A stretch of DNA of 64,000 bases, from NCBI GenBank assembly GCA_964618215.1, contig CAZTZE010000001.1, positions 104,223 through 168,222 on the forward strand. Direction: 5' to 3'. Within the stretch, counting starts at the first letter, position 1. Each line of letters opens with the position of its first letter. This DNA comes from CG2-30-58-95 sp964618215. Lineage in GTDB: Bacteria > Chloroflexota > Anaerolineae > Anaerolineales > Villigracilaceae. Below the pieces are notes generated by a model, which searched no databases, had not been told where the DNA came from, and saw nothing but the letters and a program-made list of their open reading frames with translations. Both the position numbers and the translations under genes were made by a program. Shown in pieces: positions 54,497-62,660 of the stretch.

Positions 54497-56559
54497 ACGC
54501 TCATCTTGTGTTCGAAAATAACCCCTCGCAACCTGCCCAGGTCTTTCCTCTCGATCAGGTGAGCCTTGTTTGTCCACACAATAATAAACTGCTCTCCTGG
54601 CTAATGGAAAGCGGCAAAGGCCTGTACGGTCCAAACGCCGACAAAGCGTTTCAACACATTCTTGAAGAGGTTGCCCAGGCTACACAGTCGTCGCGTGCCT
54701 CCCTGATGCTGCTGGATAAAGCTGAAGCTGAACGTGTCCTGGTCATCAAAGCGGCCGTGGGATTTCCGGCAGAGGTCGTTATTAACACGCGGGTCAAGGT
54801 GGGGGAAGGGATTGCTGGCTGGGTAGTCCAGGAGCGCAGCCCTCTGCTATTGCCCGGCGGACCCAATATCCCGCCTGAACTGCGTGAGATGATGGCACGC
54901 GAGGGGATCACAGCAGCTCTTTGCGTGGCGCTCGAGGCCGAAGGAGATGTGTTGGGCGTGCTGGACCTGGCCCGGCTGGGTGACGCCCCGCCTTTTACCT
55001 CTCTAGACCTGTGGCTTGTTTCTCTCGTTGCCGACCGGATGGCCTGGGTATTGCAGGGTGAACGCCTGAAGAGCAGGCTGGAGGGCTTGGAAAGCTTCAT
55101 CACCCGCATCCTGGAAAGCATCCCCAGCTCCCTGGTCGTCATTGACCGGTTGCTGCGCATCGTGTCGGCCAACCGCAATTTCCTGGAGAAGGGCCGGCGG
55201 GAGACTCGCACCACATTGGGCCGCAAGATCGAAAAGGTCTTCCCCCAGGTGCTGCTCGAGTACACTCATCTGGATCAAAAAGTGCGCGAGGTTTTTCGCA
55301 CTGGCCAGCCGGTGGAGGGCGGCAAACTGGCCTACCGCGCTCCCGGTCTCCCCGGTCGCATCTACTACTACCGCCTGATTCCCCTCTACCTCCCCCCTCC
55401 ACCCTTCCCGGCCAAGAGAGGTAAAAGGGAAGAGGTGGAAAACGTGATGCTGCTGATGGACGACATCACCGAACGGGAGCAGTTGGGCGAGGAAGTGCGC
55501 CGCACCGAACGCCACCTGATCAGCGTGGTGGAATGCGCCAACGACCTGGTAATCTCGCTGGACTCTGATGGGCGCATCGTGACCTGGAACCGGGCCGCAG
55601 AGTCCACCTCTGGGCTGAAGGCCGAGCAGGTCAAGGGGCAGTTACTGCTCTCCCTGTGCGCTATCGAGCAGCGGCCGGTGATGGCCGAGATGCTGCGCCG
55701 GCTGGCGCGCGGCGAGAGCGTTCAAAATACTGAGGTGAACCTGCTGACGGCCAGCGGCCAGGAAGTGCCTATCGCCTGGAACTGCTCCCCCATGCGGGAC
55801 GACGCCGGCAAGGTGGCGGGGATCGTTGTCGTCGGGCGCGACCTGACCGAACGGCGCCGGCTGGAAGCCCAGCTCAGCCACTCGGCCAAGATGGCCTCCC
55901 TGGGCGTGATGGCTGGCGGCATCGCCCACGAGCTGCGCAACCCCCTGGGCATCACCTCAGCCAGCGCCCAGCTGCTCCTGGAACGTCCCGACGACGCTCG
56001 ATTGCGCAGCCAGGGTCTCGAAAAGATCTACACCGCCACGCAGCGCGCCTCCTTGATCATCGAGAACCTGTTGAAATTCGCCCGTCCCCAGGATGGCCGT
56101 AAAAAGGAGACGGACATCCACGCCGTGTTGGAGGAAACCCTGGCCCTGTTGGCCCACCAGATGACTTTACAAAAGGTCACCTTGAAAAAAGCGTTCCAGC
56201 AGTTGCCGCGCATATACGCCAACCCGGAGCTACTGCAGCAAGTCTTCACCAATCTGATCCTCAATGCCTCCAATGCCATGCCCCAGGGAGGAACGTTGAC
56301 CATAGCCACCCAGGCGAGCGGGCAAGAGGAGATCTTTGTCCGATTCGGCGACACCGGGCACGGCATCCCTCAGGAGCACCTGCCCATGATCTTCGACCCC
56401 TTTTTTACCACCATGCCCGTTGGCGAGGGTACCGGCCTGGGCCTCTCCATCTGCTACAGCATTATCAGTCAGCACCATGGTACGATTGAGGCAGAGAGCC
56501 AGGTGGGCCAGGGGAGCACCTTTACCGTTCGATTGCCAGTAATAGCGAATGGCGGATAG
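54493..56559 (+). CDS. GAF-PAS-PAS histidine kinase
   Basis: A 688-residue soluble kinase. A GAF domain lies at about 45-195, PAS domains at about 200-330 and 345-460, then HisKA with the phospho-His in MAGGIAHELRNPLGI (about residue 480) and HATPase with NLILNASNAM, GDTGHGIP and GTGLGLSIC (about 570-685). ATG at 54493 overlaps the HD-GYP stop. No transmembrane helices are present. The final codons (ANGG) lie in a GCGGATGGCGGAT word repeat. The two receivers downstream are likely partners. Confidence 0.9.
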   Translation: MNAHLVFENNPSQPAQVFPLDQVSLVCPHNNKLLSWLMESGKGLYGPNADKAFQHILEEVAQATQSSRASLMLLDKAEAERVLVIKAAVGFPAEVVINTRVKVGEGIAGWVVQERSPLLLPGGPNIPPELREMMAREGITAALCVALEAEGDVLGVLDLARLGDAPPFTSLDLWLVSLVADRMAWVLQGERLKSRLEGLESFITRILESIPSSLVVIDRLLRIVSANRNFLEKGRRETRTTLGRKIEKVFPQVLLEYTHLDQKVREVFRTGQPVEGGKLAYRAPGLPGRIYYYRLIPLYLPPPPFPAKRGKREEVENVMLLMDDITEREQLGEEVRRTERHLISVVECANDLVISLDSDGRIVTWNRAAESTSGLKAEQVKGQLLLSLCAIEQRPVMAEMLRRLARGESVQNTEVNLLTASGQEVPIAWNCSPMRDDAGKVAGIVVVGRDLTERRRLEAQLSHSAKMASLGVMAGGIAHELRNPLGITSASAQLLLERPDDARLRSQGLEKIYTATQRASLIIENLLKFARPQDGRKKETDIHAVLEETLALLAHQMTLQKVTLKKAFQQLPRIYANPELLQQVFTNLILNASNAMPQGGTLTIATQASGQEEIFVRFGDTGHGIPQEHLPMIFDPFFTTMPVGEGTGLGLSICYSIISQHHGTIEAESQVGQGSTFTVRLPVIANGG

Positions 56560-56600
56560 CGGATGGCGGATGACAGCAGTGAGCCTGGAGTATGGAACAG

Positions 56601-57068
56601 ATGACACATACATTACCAACTATCAGCCATGAGCCATCGGCCACCAGCCATCAGCCCCATATCCTGGTGGTAGATGACGAGCCAGACGTGTGTTGGGCAT
56701 TGGAGAATATTCTATGCCCGGCAGGCTACGCCGTGACCACCACGACGCGGGGCGCAGAAGCCCTGGAGCTGCTTGCCAGGCAGCCTTACGCCGTCGCCTT
56801 TGTAGACGCCAAACTCCCGGACCTGGACGGTCTCGAATTGGCCGCCCTGATCCGCCAGCGCAGCCCACATACGGCCGTCGTCTTGATTTCCGGCTACTAT
56901 TACCGGGAAGATCCAATGGTGATAGAGGGCTTGGCAAAGAACCTGTACGTTGGCTTTCTTTCCAAACCTTTTCATCTGAATGGGGTGCGCTCGATGGCCC
57001 GCCGGGCCGCGAGCCGGACAGGAAAGGAAAACGATGCCAAAAGTCCGCATTCTACTCGTAGACGATGA
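56601..57068 (+). CDS. Receiver-domain protein with repeat-derived N-terminus
   Basis: A 155-residue protein with a receiver domain (ILVVDDEPD, phospho-Asp in AFVDAKLPD, Ser in VLISGYY, Lys in FLSKPF) and a short basic tail. The first 20 or so residues (THTLPTISHEPSATSHQP) are encoded by AGCCATC words that face the GGCGGATGG words at the previous gene end. An ATG at 56592 is also possible. The gene overlaps the next regulator by 35 bases. Confidence 0.83.
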   Translation: MTHTLPTISHEPSATSHQPHILVVDDEPDVCWALENILCPAGYAVTTTTRGAEALELLARQPYAVAFVDAKLPDLDGLELAALIRQRSPHTAVVLISGYYYREDPMVIEGLAKNLYVGFLSKPFHLNGVRSMARRAASRTGKENDAKSPHSTRRR

Positions 57069-57777
57069 ACAAGACCTGGTTTGGGCCGTTCGACACAGCT
57101 TGTGTGACGAAGGCTACGAGGTATTCACCGCCGGCGATGGCCTGGAAGCCCTCGCCATTGCCCAGAGACATCGCCCCGATATCGTCATCCTGGACATCCT
57201 CATGCCTTGTCTGGATGGACTGCAGGTCTGCCGCCGGCTGCGCCAGGATCCGACCCTGGCCAACGTGCCGATTATTTTTTTGACCGTGCGCAGCGCGGTC
57301 GAAGACCGCATCAAAGGGTTGGAGGCCGGCAGCGACGACTATCTGGTCAAGCCTTTCGAGCTGGGAGAGTTGAAAGCGCGCCTGCGCGCCTTGCTGCGCC
57401 GGGATCCTCCAGCTCTAGCGGGCCTCTTCGATCCCGCCGGGCAATGCTCCCTGCTGAAGGTCGGCCCCTTTACCCTCGATCCGCGCACCTGCCAGGTGCA
57501 CATTGGGAAGAAAACCGTACGACTCACCCAAAGGGAGTTCGATCTGCTTTACTACCTGGCGCTCCATCCCAGCGAGGTCTTTTCCAGCCATCAGTTGCTG
57601 ACACAGGTTTGGGGTTACCCACCAGCCCTGGCCGACCCCAGCCTGGTGCGCTGGCACATCAAGAACCTGCGCGCCAAGATCGAACTCGATCCGGACCATC
57701 CGGTCTATGTCTGTAACCTGCCCCGTCGCGGTTACGTGTTCGAGCGGCAGCAGGCTTCCCATAGAGCCGAGACCTGA
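57034..57777 (+). CDS. OmpR/PhoB-family response regulator upstream of gvpA
   Basis: A 247-residue response regulator. The receiver has LLVDDEQD, phospho-Asp in VILDILMPC (about residue 53), Thr in FLTVR and Lys in LVKPFE. A winged-helix domain lies at about 145-240 (LTQREFDLLYYLALHPSEVFS...VRWHIKNLRAKI...RRGYVF). The start at 57034 follows AGGAAAGGA. It is the last regulator before the gas vesicle genes, 124 bases from gvpA, in the same direction, so it is a good candidate to control their transcription. Confidence 0.92.
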   Translation: MPKVRILLVDDEQDLVWAVRHSLCDEGYEVFTAGDGLEALAIAQRHRPDIVILDILMPCLDGLQVCRRLRQDPTLANVPIIFLTVRSAVEDRIKGLEAGSDDYLVKPFELGELKARLRALLRRDPPALAGLFDPAGQCSLLKVGPFTLDPRTCQVHIGKKTVRLTQREFDLLYYLALHPSEVFSSHQLLTQVWGYPPALADPSLVRWHIKNLRAKIELDPDHPVYVCNLPRRGYVFERQQASHRAET

Positions 57778-57846
57778 CAGGTGTACTAACGCAACCCTAA
57801 CACACTGCTCACACAGGTCTTACGCACCCGGCCGCCATTTCATGTG

Positions 57847-57898
57847 TATACTGAAAACGTACAAATGCTTTTATCCCTACAGAGAAAGGAGGTGAACT
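57847..57898 (+). promoter_or_regulatory. gvpA -10 box and strong ribosome-binding site
   Basis: TATACT at 57847-57852 is a good -10 box, but no matching -35 hexamer lies 16-18 bases upstream, which fits activator dependence. AAAGGAGGTGA ends eight bases before the gvpA ATG. Confidence 0.5.
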
Positions 57899-57901
57899 AA
57901 C

Positions 57902-58117
57902 ATGGCAGTTGAAAAAGTAAATGCGTCCAGCAGCCTGGCCGAGGTGATTGATCGCATCCTCGACAAGGGCATCGTCATTGACGCCTGGGTGCGCGTTTCC
58001 CTGGTCGGCATCGAGCTCCTGGCCATCGAGGCCCGGGTGATCGTGGCCGGTGTGGACACGTACCTGAAGTACGCCGAGGCCGTAGGTCTGACGGCGGCAG
58101 CCGCAGCGCCTGCTTAA
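57902..58117 (+). CDS. gvpA: Gas vesicle structural protein GvpA
   Basis: A 71-residue GvpA, the small hydrophobic protein that forms the ribbed gas vesicle wall. The conserved core SSLAEVIDRILDKGIVIDAWVRVSLVGIELLAIEARVIVAGVDTYLKYAEAVG is nearly complete (residues about 10-62), including the coil-alpha-beta-beta-alpha pattern. A very strong ribosome-binding site precedes it. Two stable hairpins follow the stop, which suits an abundant short transcript. The first gene of the cluster. Confidence 0.96.
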   Translation: MAVEKVNASSSLAEVIDRILDKGIVIDAWVRVSLVGIELLAIEARVIVAGVDTYLKYAEAVGLTAAAAAPA

Positions 58118-58165
58118 ACCAGCGGTATTCCCCTGTTCTCCAGCCCTGTTCGTTCATCTTTGCTC

Positions 58166-58209
58166 ATCCAGCAGTTGCCTGCCCTGGGCAGTCCAGGGAA
58201 CTGCTGGAT
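58166..58209 (+). terminator. Long hairpin after gvpA
   Basis: ATCCAGCAGTT (58166-58176) pairs with AACTGCTGGAT (58199-58209), with an inner CCCTGG/CCAGGG stem. There is no T-tract; it may act as a partial terminator or 3' stabiliser of the gvpA mRNA. Confidence 0.6.
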
Positions 58210-58235
58210 GACAGGCTGGATAACCCATCGCCGGC

Positions 58236-58262
58236 GCAGGGGGGGTGAAATCACCCCCCTGC
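58236..58262 (+). terminator. Second hairpin after gvpA
   Basis: GCAGGGGGGGTGA pairs with TCACCCCCCTGC around a two-base loop, with one bulged G. It lies 25 bases before the next gene. Confidence 0.55.
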
Positions 58263-58287
58263 ACCTGGCGAAGAAGGAGGTAATTCC

Positions 58288-59184
58288 ATGACACTAAACG
58301 ATGAAATGCGGCGGTTAAGCCAAGACTTCCGGGGGGCTTACGACGACCGGATGGCGGCGGTGGCCGGCATCCGCACCACGACGGCGCAGGAGCTGGCCGA
58401 ATTCCACTCCGCCCACCAAGAGATGGGGGAGGAGCAGCGTCAGCGCCTGGCTGAGAATCGCGACCGCCTGGCGGCCGACACGGCTGCCTTCCGCGAGGAG
58501 CTGGACGACGCTCACCAGACGATGGCCCACGAGCAAGAGCAGCGCCTGGCCGATGGACGCACCCGCCTGGCCGCCGACACGGCCGCCTTCCGCGAGGAGC
58601 TGGACGACGCTCACCAGACGATGGCCCACGAGCAAGAGCAGCGCCTGACTGAGGATCGCGACTGCCTGGCCTCGGAGACAGCGGCCTTCATGAAGGAGAC
58701 GCACGCGGCTCATTCAGCCATGGCCGCTGAACAGCGCCAGCGCCTGTCAGAGAATCGCGACCGCCTGGACTCGGAGACAGCGGCCTTCATGAAGGAGACG
58801 GACGCGGCTCATTCAGCCATGGCCGCTGAACAGCGCCAGCGCCTGTCTGAGAATCGCGACCACCTGGCCTCGGACACGGCGGCGTTCATGAAGGAGACGC
58901 ACGCGGCTCATTCAGCCATGGCCGAGGAGCTGCGTCAGCGCCTGGCTGAGGATCGCGACCGCCTGACCTCGGACGTGGCTAAGATGCGCGACGGGCTACA
59001 GGCCGAGCAGAGCGAAGCCCGGCAGGTGTGGAGCAACTTTACCACGCTCATGCAGCAGCGCCGGGCCGGAAAGCTAGCCGAGCGGCCGCGCCGCCCCCCG
59101 CCGCCACCGGTCAAGAAGGTCGTGGCCCCGCCACCGCCCGTAGTAGAGGAAGAGGCGGCCCCCGATAATTACCGGTTGCCTTGA
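58288..59184 (+). CDS. GvpC-like protein with 33-residue repeats
   Basis: A 298-residue, almost wholly helical protein. Six consecutive 33-residue repeats run from about residue 51 to 248, each beginning QRL(A/S)E-RD and containing TAAF(R/M)(E/K)E and AH(Q/S)-MA-EQ. The 33-residue period equals that of cyanobacterial GvpC, the outer stiffening protein of gas vesicles, although the sequence differs. A Pro-rich tail with PPPPP and PPPPVVEEEAAPD follows. The frame then stops at TGA, but continues open for another 79 codons with a helix-hairpin-helix domain. AAGGAGG precedes the start. It probably binds the vesicle surface. Confidence 0.8.
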   Translation: MTLNDEMRRLSQDFRGAYDDRMAAVAGIRTTTAQELAEFHSAHQEMGEEQRQRLAENRDRLAADTAAFREELDDAHQTMAHEQEQRLADGRTRLAADTAAFREELDDAHQTMAHEQEQRLTEDRDCLASETAAFMKETHAAHSAMAAEQRQRLSENRDRLDSETAAFMKETDAAHSAMAAEQRQRLSENRDHLASDTAAFMKETHAAHSAMAEELRQRLAEDRDRLTSDVAKMRDGLQAEQSEARQVWSNFTTLMQQRRAGKLAERPRRPPPPPVKKVVAPPPPVVEEEAAPDNYRLP

Positions 59185-59421
59185 TGGCGTTCGCCAGCCC
59201 CGCCACCGACTATAGTAGCGGAAGAGGTGGCCCCCGATGATCTCACGGTCATCCGGTGGATCGGAGCCGGGATGCAACGCCACCTGAACGAGGCTGGGAT
59301 TTACACCTATGCCCAACTTGCCGCAAGCACGCCTGAGAAGCTGCAGCGGGCTTTAGGGGACGTTGGCCGGCTGGCCAAAGTCGAGGCCTGGATTGACCAG
59401 GCGCGCGATCTGGCCTGGTAA
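59185..59421 (+). pseudogene. Helix-hairpin-helix tail separated from GvpC-like protein by a TGA
   Basis: These 78 codons are in the same frame as the preceding gene. They repeat its last segment (APPPTIVAEEVAPDD versus PPPPVVEEEAAPDN) and then encode DDLTVIRWIGAGMQRHLNEAG...TYAQLAA, a helix-hairpin-helix-like fold. The 70-odd-base direct duplication places the TGA opposite a CGG codon, so the stop probably arose by mutation of an Arg codon. It is either a lost C-terminal domain, a read-through product or a separate short gene starting at GTG 59227. Confidence 0.6.
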
Positions 59422-59428
59422 GATCATA

Positions 59429-59475
59429 ATGGTTGCGCAGTTGGCAACCATTATGGTTGCGCAGTTGGCAACCAT
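59429..59475 (+). repeat. Two tandem 24-bp hairpin repeats
   Basis: Two direct copies of a unit that begins ATGGTTGC and ends GCAACCAT, each able to form an 8-bp hairpin, are followed by AAAAAA. They stand after the GvpC-tail frame and may act as a terminator or processing site. Confidence 0.7.
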
Positions 59476-59612
59476 AAAAAACGTTTGAACCCTTCGGCAA
59501 TGTTTCGGCAGGCTCAGCACAGCGGTTCAGGGCAGGCCGTTCGTAGGTTCGAATGTTTTTACCCACTTTTCTGCTAGATAAAGTTCTAGACAAAATAGCA
59601 CCGAGGCACGCG

Positions 59613-60356
59613 ATGTATCTAGGTATCCGTAAGATCCGCTCCGCTGGTCGCACCAGCGGAAGTATCGAGATAACTCTGCCAACGCTACTACAAGATTTGG
59701 AAGGGGTGAAGTGCCGCCTGATGGTACGGGATGGGCCGCGTCCGGAAATCGTCCTGCAACCGGATCTGGCCGCCGCCCAGAACCTTTTCCAAACCCTCTG
59801 GCAGAAGATTCGGATGGGCCTGGGTGAAATTGGCGAACTCCCTGAATTTTCGATGGCCGATTTCACCCTGGCCCTCTTCCCACCCCCCCACTGGCAGGAT
59901 CGCCCCCCGCTGGCCTACGCCGATGCCCTGGTCGTCCTCCAATCCAGAAACGGGGGAGTGGGCGGAGTGGATGAGGCCCTGTGCCGACTGTTGGCCTTCC
60001 TGGCCGTGGCCGCTGGCCACCAGCTCGGCCTGCAGGGAGCCTTTGCCCTGGCCTTTGGCGACGCGGTGGCTTATCTCGTCACCGGCATCCCGGCCGGGCT
60101 GGGTACCGACTTCGAGCGGGGCATGGCCCATCAGACCTTCTGGGGCGAAGGACGGGCACAGCAACCCCTGGGCTCCCCCTTCGACGACCAGGTCTGGCAG
60201 CAGGCCCGGCCCGGTTTCCGGCGGGTGTATGAGCAGTTTCACAGTTGGCAGGAAGACCCTGCGGCCTATGCCGCCGCCCGGGACAAGTGGTACCGGGCCT
60301 TAACGATGGAGATGGGCCTGCGGGTATCCTCGGTGGAGGAATACGTTGGCAGATAG
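59613..60356 (+). CDS. Unknown protein in the gas vesicle cluster
   Basis: A 247-residue protein that I do not recognise. Residues 1-50 form a basic beta-rich segment (MYLGIRKIRSAGRTSGSIEITLPTLL...CRLMVRDG) that resembles a small beta-barrel or AbrB-like module. The rest is helical with a hydrophobic centre (LCRLLAFLAVAAGHQLGLQGAFALAFGDAVAYLV) and a C-terminal WYRALTMEMGLRVSSVEEYV. ATG at 59613 follows CGAGG; an upstream ATG at 59553 is weaker. Its place between gvpC-like and gvpN suggests a role in vesicle assembly. Confidence 0.65.
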   Translation: MYLGIRKIRSAGRTSGSIEITLPTLLQDLEGVKCRLMVRDGPRPEIVLQPDLAAAQNLFQTLWQKIRMGLGEIGELPEFSMADFTLALFPPPHWQDRPPLAYADALVVLQSRNGGVGGVDEALCRLLAFLAVAAGHQLGLQGAFALAFGDAVAYLVTGIPAGLGTDFERGMAHQTFWGEGRAQQPLGSPFDDQVWQQARPGFRRVYEQFHSWQEDPAAYAAARDKWYRALTMEMGLRVSSVEEYVGR

Positions 60357-60442
60357 CCGATGTTTGTCCTGGCTATCAGCAATCAGCTATCATATATCAG
60401 TTAGTAATGTACCTGTGTTCTTGCAGGTAAGGAGATACAAAA

Positions 60443-61387
60443 ATGGCAATGGCAACGGCAACGAGACCAATGTTTGAAGGGGCGCCAGCCGCCCTGTCGG
60501 TGCGCCCGCGGCCCGACTTCGTGGAGACGCCTGCCGTCCGGGAGCTGAAAGAGCGCGCCCTGGCCTACCTGGCCGCCGGTTTCCCCGTCCACTTCCGCGG
60601 CGCGGCCGGCACGGGCAAGACTACCCTGGCTTTGCACGTGGCCTCCCAGTTGGGACGCCCGGTGATGCTCATCGCCGGCGACGAAGAGTTTGCCACCTCG
60701 GACCTGATCGGCGGGCAGTATGGCTACCGCTACCGCAAGGTCGTTGACCGTTTCATCCACACGGTCCTCAAGTACGAGGAAGACGCCACCCAACGCTGGG
60801 TGGACAATCGTCTGACGACTGCCTGCCGTGAGGGGTTCACCCTGGTCTACGACGAGTTCACCCGCTCCCGGCCCGAAGCCAATAATGTCCTCCTGGCAGT
60901 ATTGGAGGAACACTTGCTTGTCCTACCCAACATGAATCAGAGGGGTGGCTATGTCAAGGTGCACCCTGAGTTTCGGGCTATCTTCACCAGCAATCCCCAG
61001 GAGTACGCCGGTGTCCACGAAGCGCAGGATGCTCTCAGTGACCGATTGGTCACCATGGATCTGGAATATTACGACCGCGAGACAGAGATGACCATTACCG
61101 CCGCCCGGTCTGGCCTGCCCGTCGAGGGCGTGGCTCAGATTGTTGACCTGGTGCGGGACTTTCGCGCTTCAGGGGAGTACGATCAAGTCCCCACCATGCG
61201 TTCTTGCATCATGATTGCCCGTGTCACTGCGCAACAACACCTGCGCATCACGGCAGATGACCCACGTTTTGTTTGTATTTGCCTGGATGTTCTTGAATCC
61301 AAAACGGCTTTCACCAGCCAGGCGCGCGAGCGGCGCGCCCAGCAGCGCAAGATGCTGCTCAGCCTGATCGAGCACCACTGCGGTTGA
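60443..61387 (+). CDS. gvpN: Gas vesicle ATPase GvpN
   Basis: A 314-residue MoxR-type AAA+ ATPase. Walker A FRGAAGTGKTTLA (about residue 52), Walker B TLVYDEFTRSRPEANNVLL (about 132), sensor 1 AIFTSNPQEYAGVHEAQDAL (about 177) and the arginine finger region DRLVTMDLEYYDRETE are present. It matches GvpN closely in length and order. GvpN is needed for efficient enlargement of gas vesicles. AAGGAG precedes the ATG. Confidence 0.94.
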   Translation: MAMATATRPMFEGAPAALSVRPRPDFVETPAVRELKERALAYLAAGFPVHFRGAAGTGKTTLALHVASQLGRPVMLIAGDEEFATSDLIGGQYGYRYRKVVDRFIHTVLKYEEDATQRWVDNRLTTACREGFTLVYDEFTRSRPEANNVLLAVLEEHLLVLPNMNQRGGYVKVHPEFRAIFTSNPQEYAGVHEAQDALSDRLVTMDLEYYDRETEMTITAARSGLPVEGVAQIVDLVRDFRASGEYDQVPTMRSCIMIARVTAQQHLRITADDPRFVCICLDVLESKTAFTSQARERRAQQRKMLLSLIEHHCG

Positions 61388-61467
61388 AGGTCAGGAGGTT
61401 GCAGGTTAGAAGGTTGCAGGTTGAGGGTTCAGAACGTCCCAACCTGACTCACTTTCAACCTTCAACC
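61385..61467. repeat. AGGTTG word-repeat hairpin
   Basis: Words AGGTCAGGAGGTTGCAGGTT, AGAAGGTTGCAGGTT face CCCAACCTGACTC and TTTCAACCTTCAACC. It fills the gap after gvpN and is one more boundary word repeat, with its own distinct word. Confidence 0.7.
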
Positions 61468-61484
61468 GGGAAGGTAAAATAGAG

Positions 61485-61814
61485 ATGAAAACCAAACACC
61501 TGCGCGGCATGAGAGATATTCCCACCATCCAGGGGATAAGAAACTCTTCTGTGCCGGCCACCCGAGAACAGGCCATGACCGAGCTGACCCGCCTGGAACA
61601 CGAGAAAGCCCGCCTGGAGCGGGAATTGGGTATGTGGCTCGTCAACCAGAAAAAGACAGAAGGCCGTCTCCAGCAATTGCAAGAGCGCGTCACACTCTTG
61701 CAGAATGTCATGGACGAGCTACCCCCAAAAATACGCAGGCCGGACACAGGCAGCGAACAACTCGAGGATGACGCAGGCAAAAGCAACTGGCGTGAAGTCC
61801 CTTTGGAGTATTAA
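61485..61814 (+). CDS. Coiled-coil protein of the gas vesicle cluster
   Basis: A 109-residue protein. Residues about 32-80 form a clear coiled coil (TELTRLEHEKARLERELGMWLVNQKKTEGRLQQLQERV). The ends are charged and probably disordered. It is not recognised as a named Gvp protein; it has the size of small accessory proteins of such clusters. GGGAAGG precedes it. It is likely co-transcribed with gvpN and the genes after it. Confidence 0.65.
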   Translation: MKTKHLRGMRDIPTIQGIRNSSVPATREQAMTELTRLEHEKARLERELGMWLVNQKKTEGRLQQLQERVTLLQNVMDELPPKIRRPDTGSEQLEDDAGKSNWREVPLEY

Positions 61815-61851
61815 AAGGCAATGGCGCATAACTTGCTATTAGAGAGTGACG

Positions 61852-61895
61852 CAATTCGCTGGTCGAGTAGGCGTTTTTTGCCGTATCGAGACCAA
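61852..61895. repeat. REP-like GTCGAGTAGGC / GTATCGAGACC element
   Basis: TGGTCGAGTAGGCG faces GCCGTATCGAGACCA in an imperfect inverted arrangement. It resembles the common GGTCTCGATACG-type REP elements. Its GAGTAGGC part is similar to the 16-bp insertion repeat at 46081. Confidence 0.5.
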
Positions 61896-61910
61896 GAGAG
61901 GAGGTTGACC

Positions 61911-62063
61911 ATGAAAATCATTGGCGCTCTCGGACGCATTCGTGTCCATAAGCACATCCGCACCCGATATTCCATCCGCACCAGCACCGGCCCTGGGCGC
62001 GCCCTCTGGCCGCGTTTGAAGGAAACGGAACAACTGCAGATGGAAGAGAAACGTTTGAGATGA
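61911..62063 (+). CDS. Small basic protein of the gas vesicle cluster
   Basis: A 50-residue basic protein (MKIIGALGRIRVHKHIRTRY...). The start is supported by GAGGAGG seven bases upstream; a longer frame from 61821 would overlap a REP-like element. It is not recognised. The spacing suggests that it is part of the gas vesicle operon. Its function is unknown. Confidence 0.55.
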   Translation: MKIIGALGRIRVHKHIRTRYSIRTSTGPGRALWPRLKETEQLQMEEKRLR

Positions 62064-62120
62064 CAAAAGTCGAATAACTGATGACGAAAGGTCGTCATTT
62101 GTCGAGAACGGAGGTAGAAA

Positions 62121-62645
62121 ATGGCCGAACCTAAGAAAAAAAGAAAGTCGGAAGAGGAAGTCTCGATTGACCTGGGTTTTGGTGGCTTGTTCAAGGGCCT
62201 GGGTGACTTCGTGGACCTGCTCTCTGAAATGGTCGAAAAAGGCGAAGAGCAGGTCACCCGCACCGGCGAATTCAAAGTCAAAGGCCTGGGCGACAAAGCC
62301 CGCGGCGTCTATGGCTTCAGCGTCCGCACCGGCATTGGCGGCATCCCCCGCGTAGAACGCTTCGGCAACATCCGCGCCACCGAAGAGGGGCCGGAAGTGG
62401 CTGAGGTACGCGAACCCCTGGTGGATGTATTCGACGAGGCTCAGGAGATCGTCGTCGCCGCCGAATTGCCCGGCGTGGGCGAGGAAGAGATCCGCGTGGA
62501 TATCCAGGACGACGTTCTCTCCCTGGAAACCACCGGCGAACACAAATACGCCAAAGAAATCCTGCTGTCCGCGCCGGTAGACGCGGCGAACATGCAGAGA
62601 TCCTACAAGAACGGCATCCTGGAATTGCGGCTGAAGAAGACGTAG
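62121..62645 (+). CDS. Hsp20/GvpH-like chaperone of the gas vesicle cluster
   Basis: A 174-residue protein with a C-terminal alpha-crystallin domain (about 88-174): PLVDVFDEAQEIVVAAELPGVGEEEIRVDIQDDVLSLETTG and SYKNGILELRLKK. The N-terminal part has a basic start (KKKRKSEEE), a GFGGLFKGLGDFVDLLSEMVEKG helix and a glycine-rich middle. This arrangement is that of GvpH, the small heat-shock-like protein in gas vesicle clusters of archaea and some bacteria. It probably keeps Gvp subunits soluble. GGAGG precedes the start. Confidence 0.85.
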   Translation: MAEPKKKRKSEEEVSIDLGFGGLFKGLGDFVDLLSEMVEKGEEQVTRTGEFKVKGLGDKARGVYGFSVRTGIGGIPRVERFGNIRATEEGPEVAEVREPLVDVFDEAQEIVVAAELPGVGEEEIRVDIQDDVLSLETTGEHKYAKEILLSAPVDAANMQRSYKNGILELRLKKT

Positions 62646-62660
62646 CCAGATGAGGTAATC

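Noticed and set aside
58438..59032. 99-bp repeats considered as a CRISPR array
   Set aside because: The repeats are in-frame coding units without spacers and encode the 33-residue GvpC-like repeat.
46296..59184. In-frame TGA codons considered as evidence for TGA recoding
   Set aside because: Many genes here end normally at TGA with ATGA overlaps. The two cases sit in a dead transposase and in a duplicated tail, and both align with Arg codons, so point mutation is the simpler reason.
59429..59475. Two 24-bp repeats considered as a mini CRISPR array
   Set aside because: The units touch each other without a spacer and each is a simple hairpin.
61827..61838. TAACTTGCTATT before the small basic gene, matching the end of the insertion sequence at 26487
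   Set aside because: Only a single 12-base match without a partner end or transposase nearby, so it may be chance.
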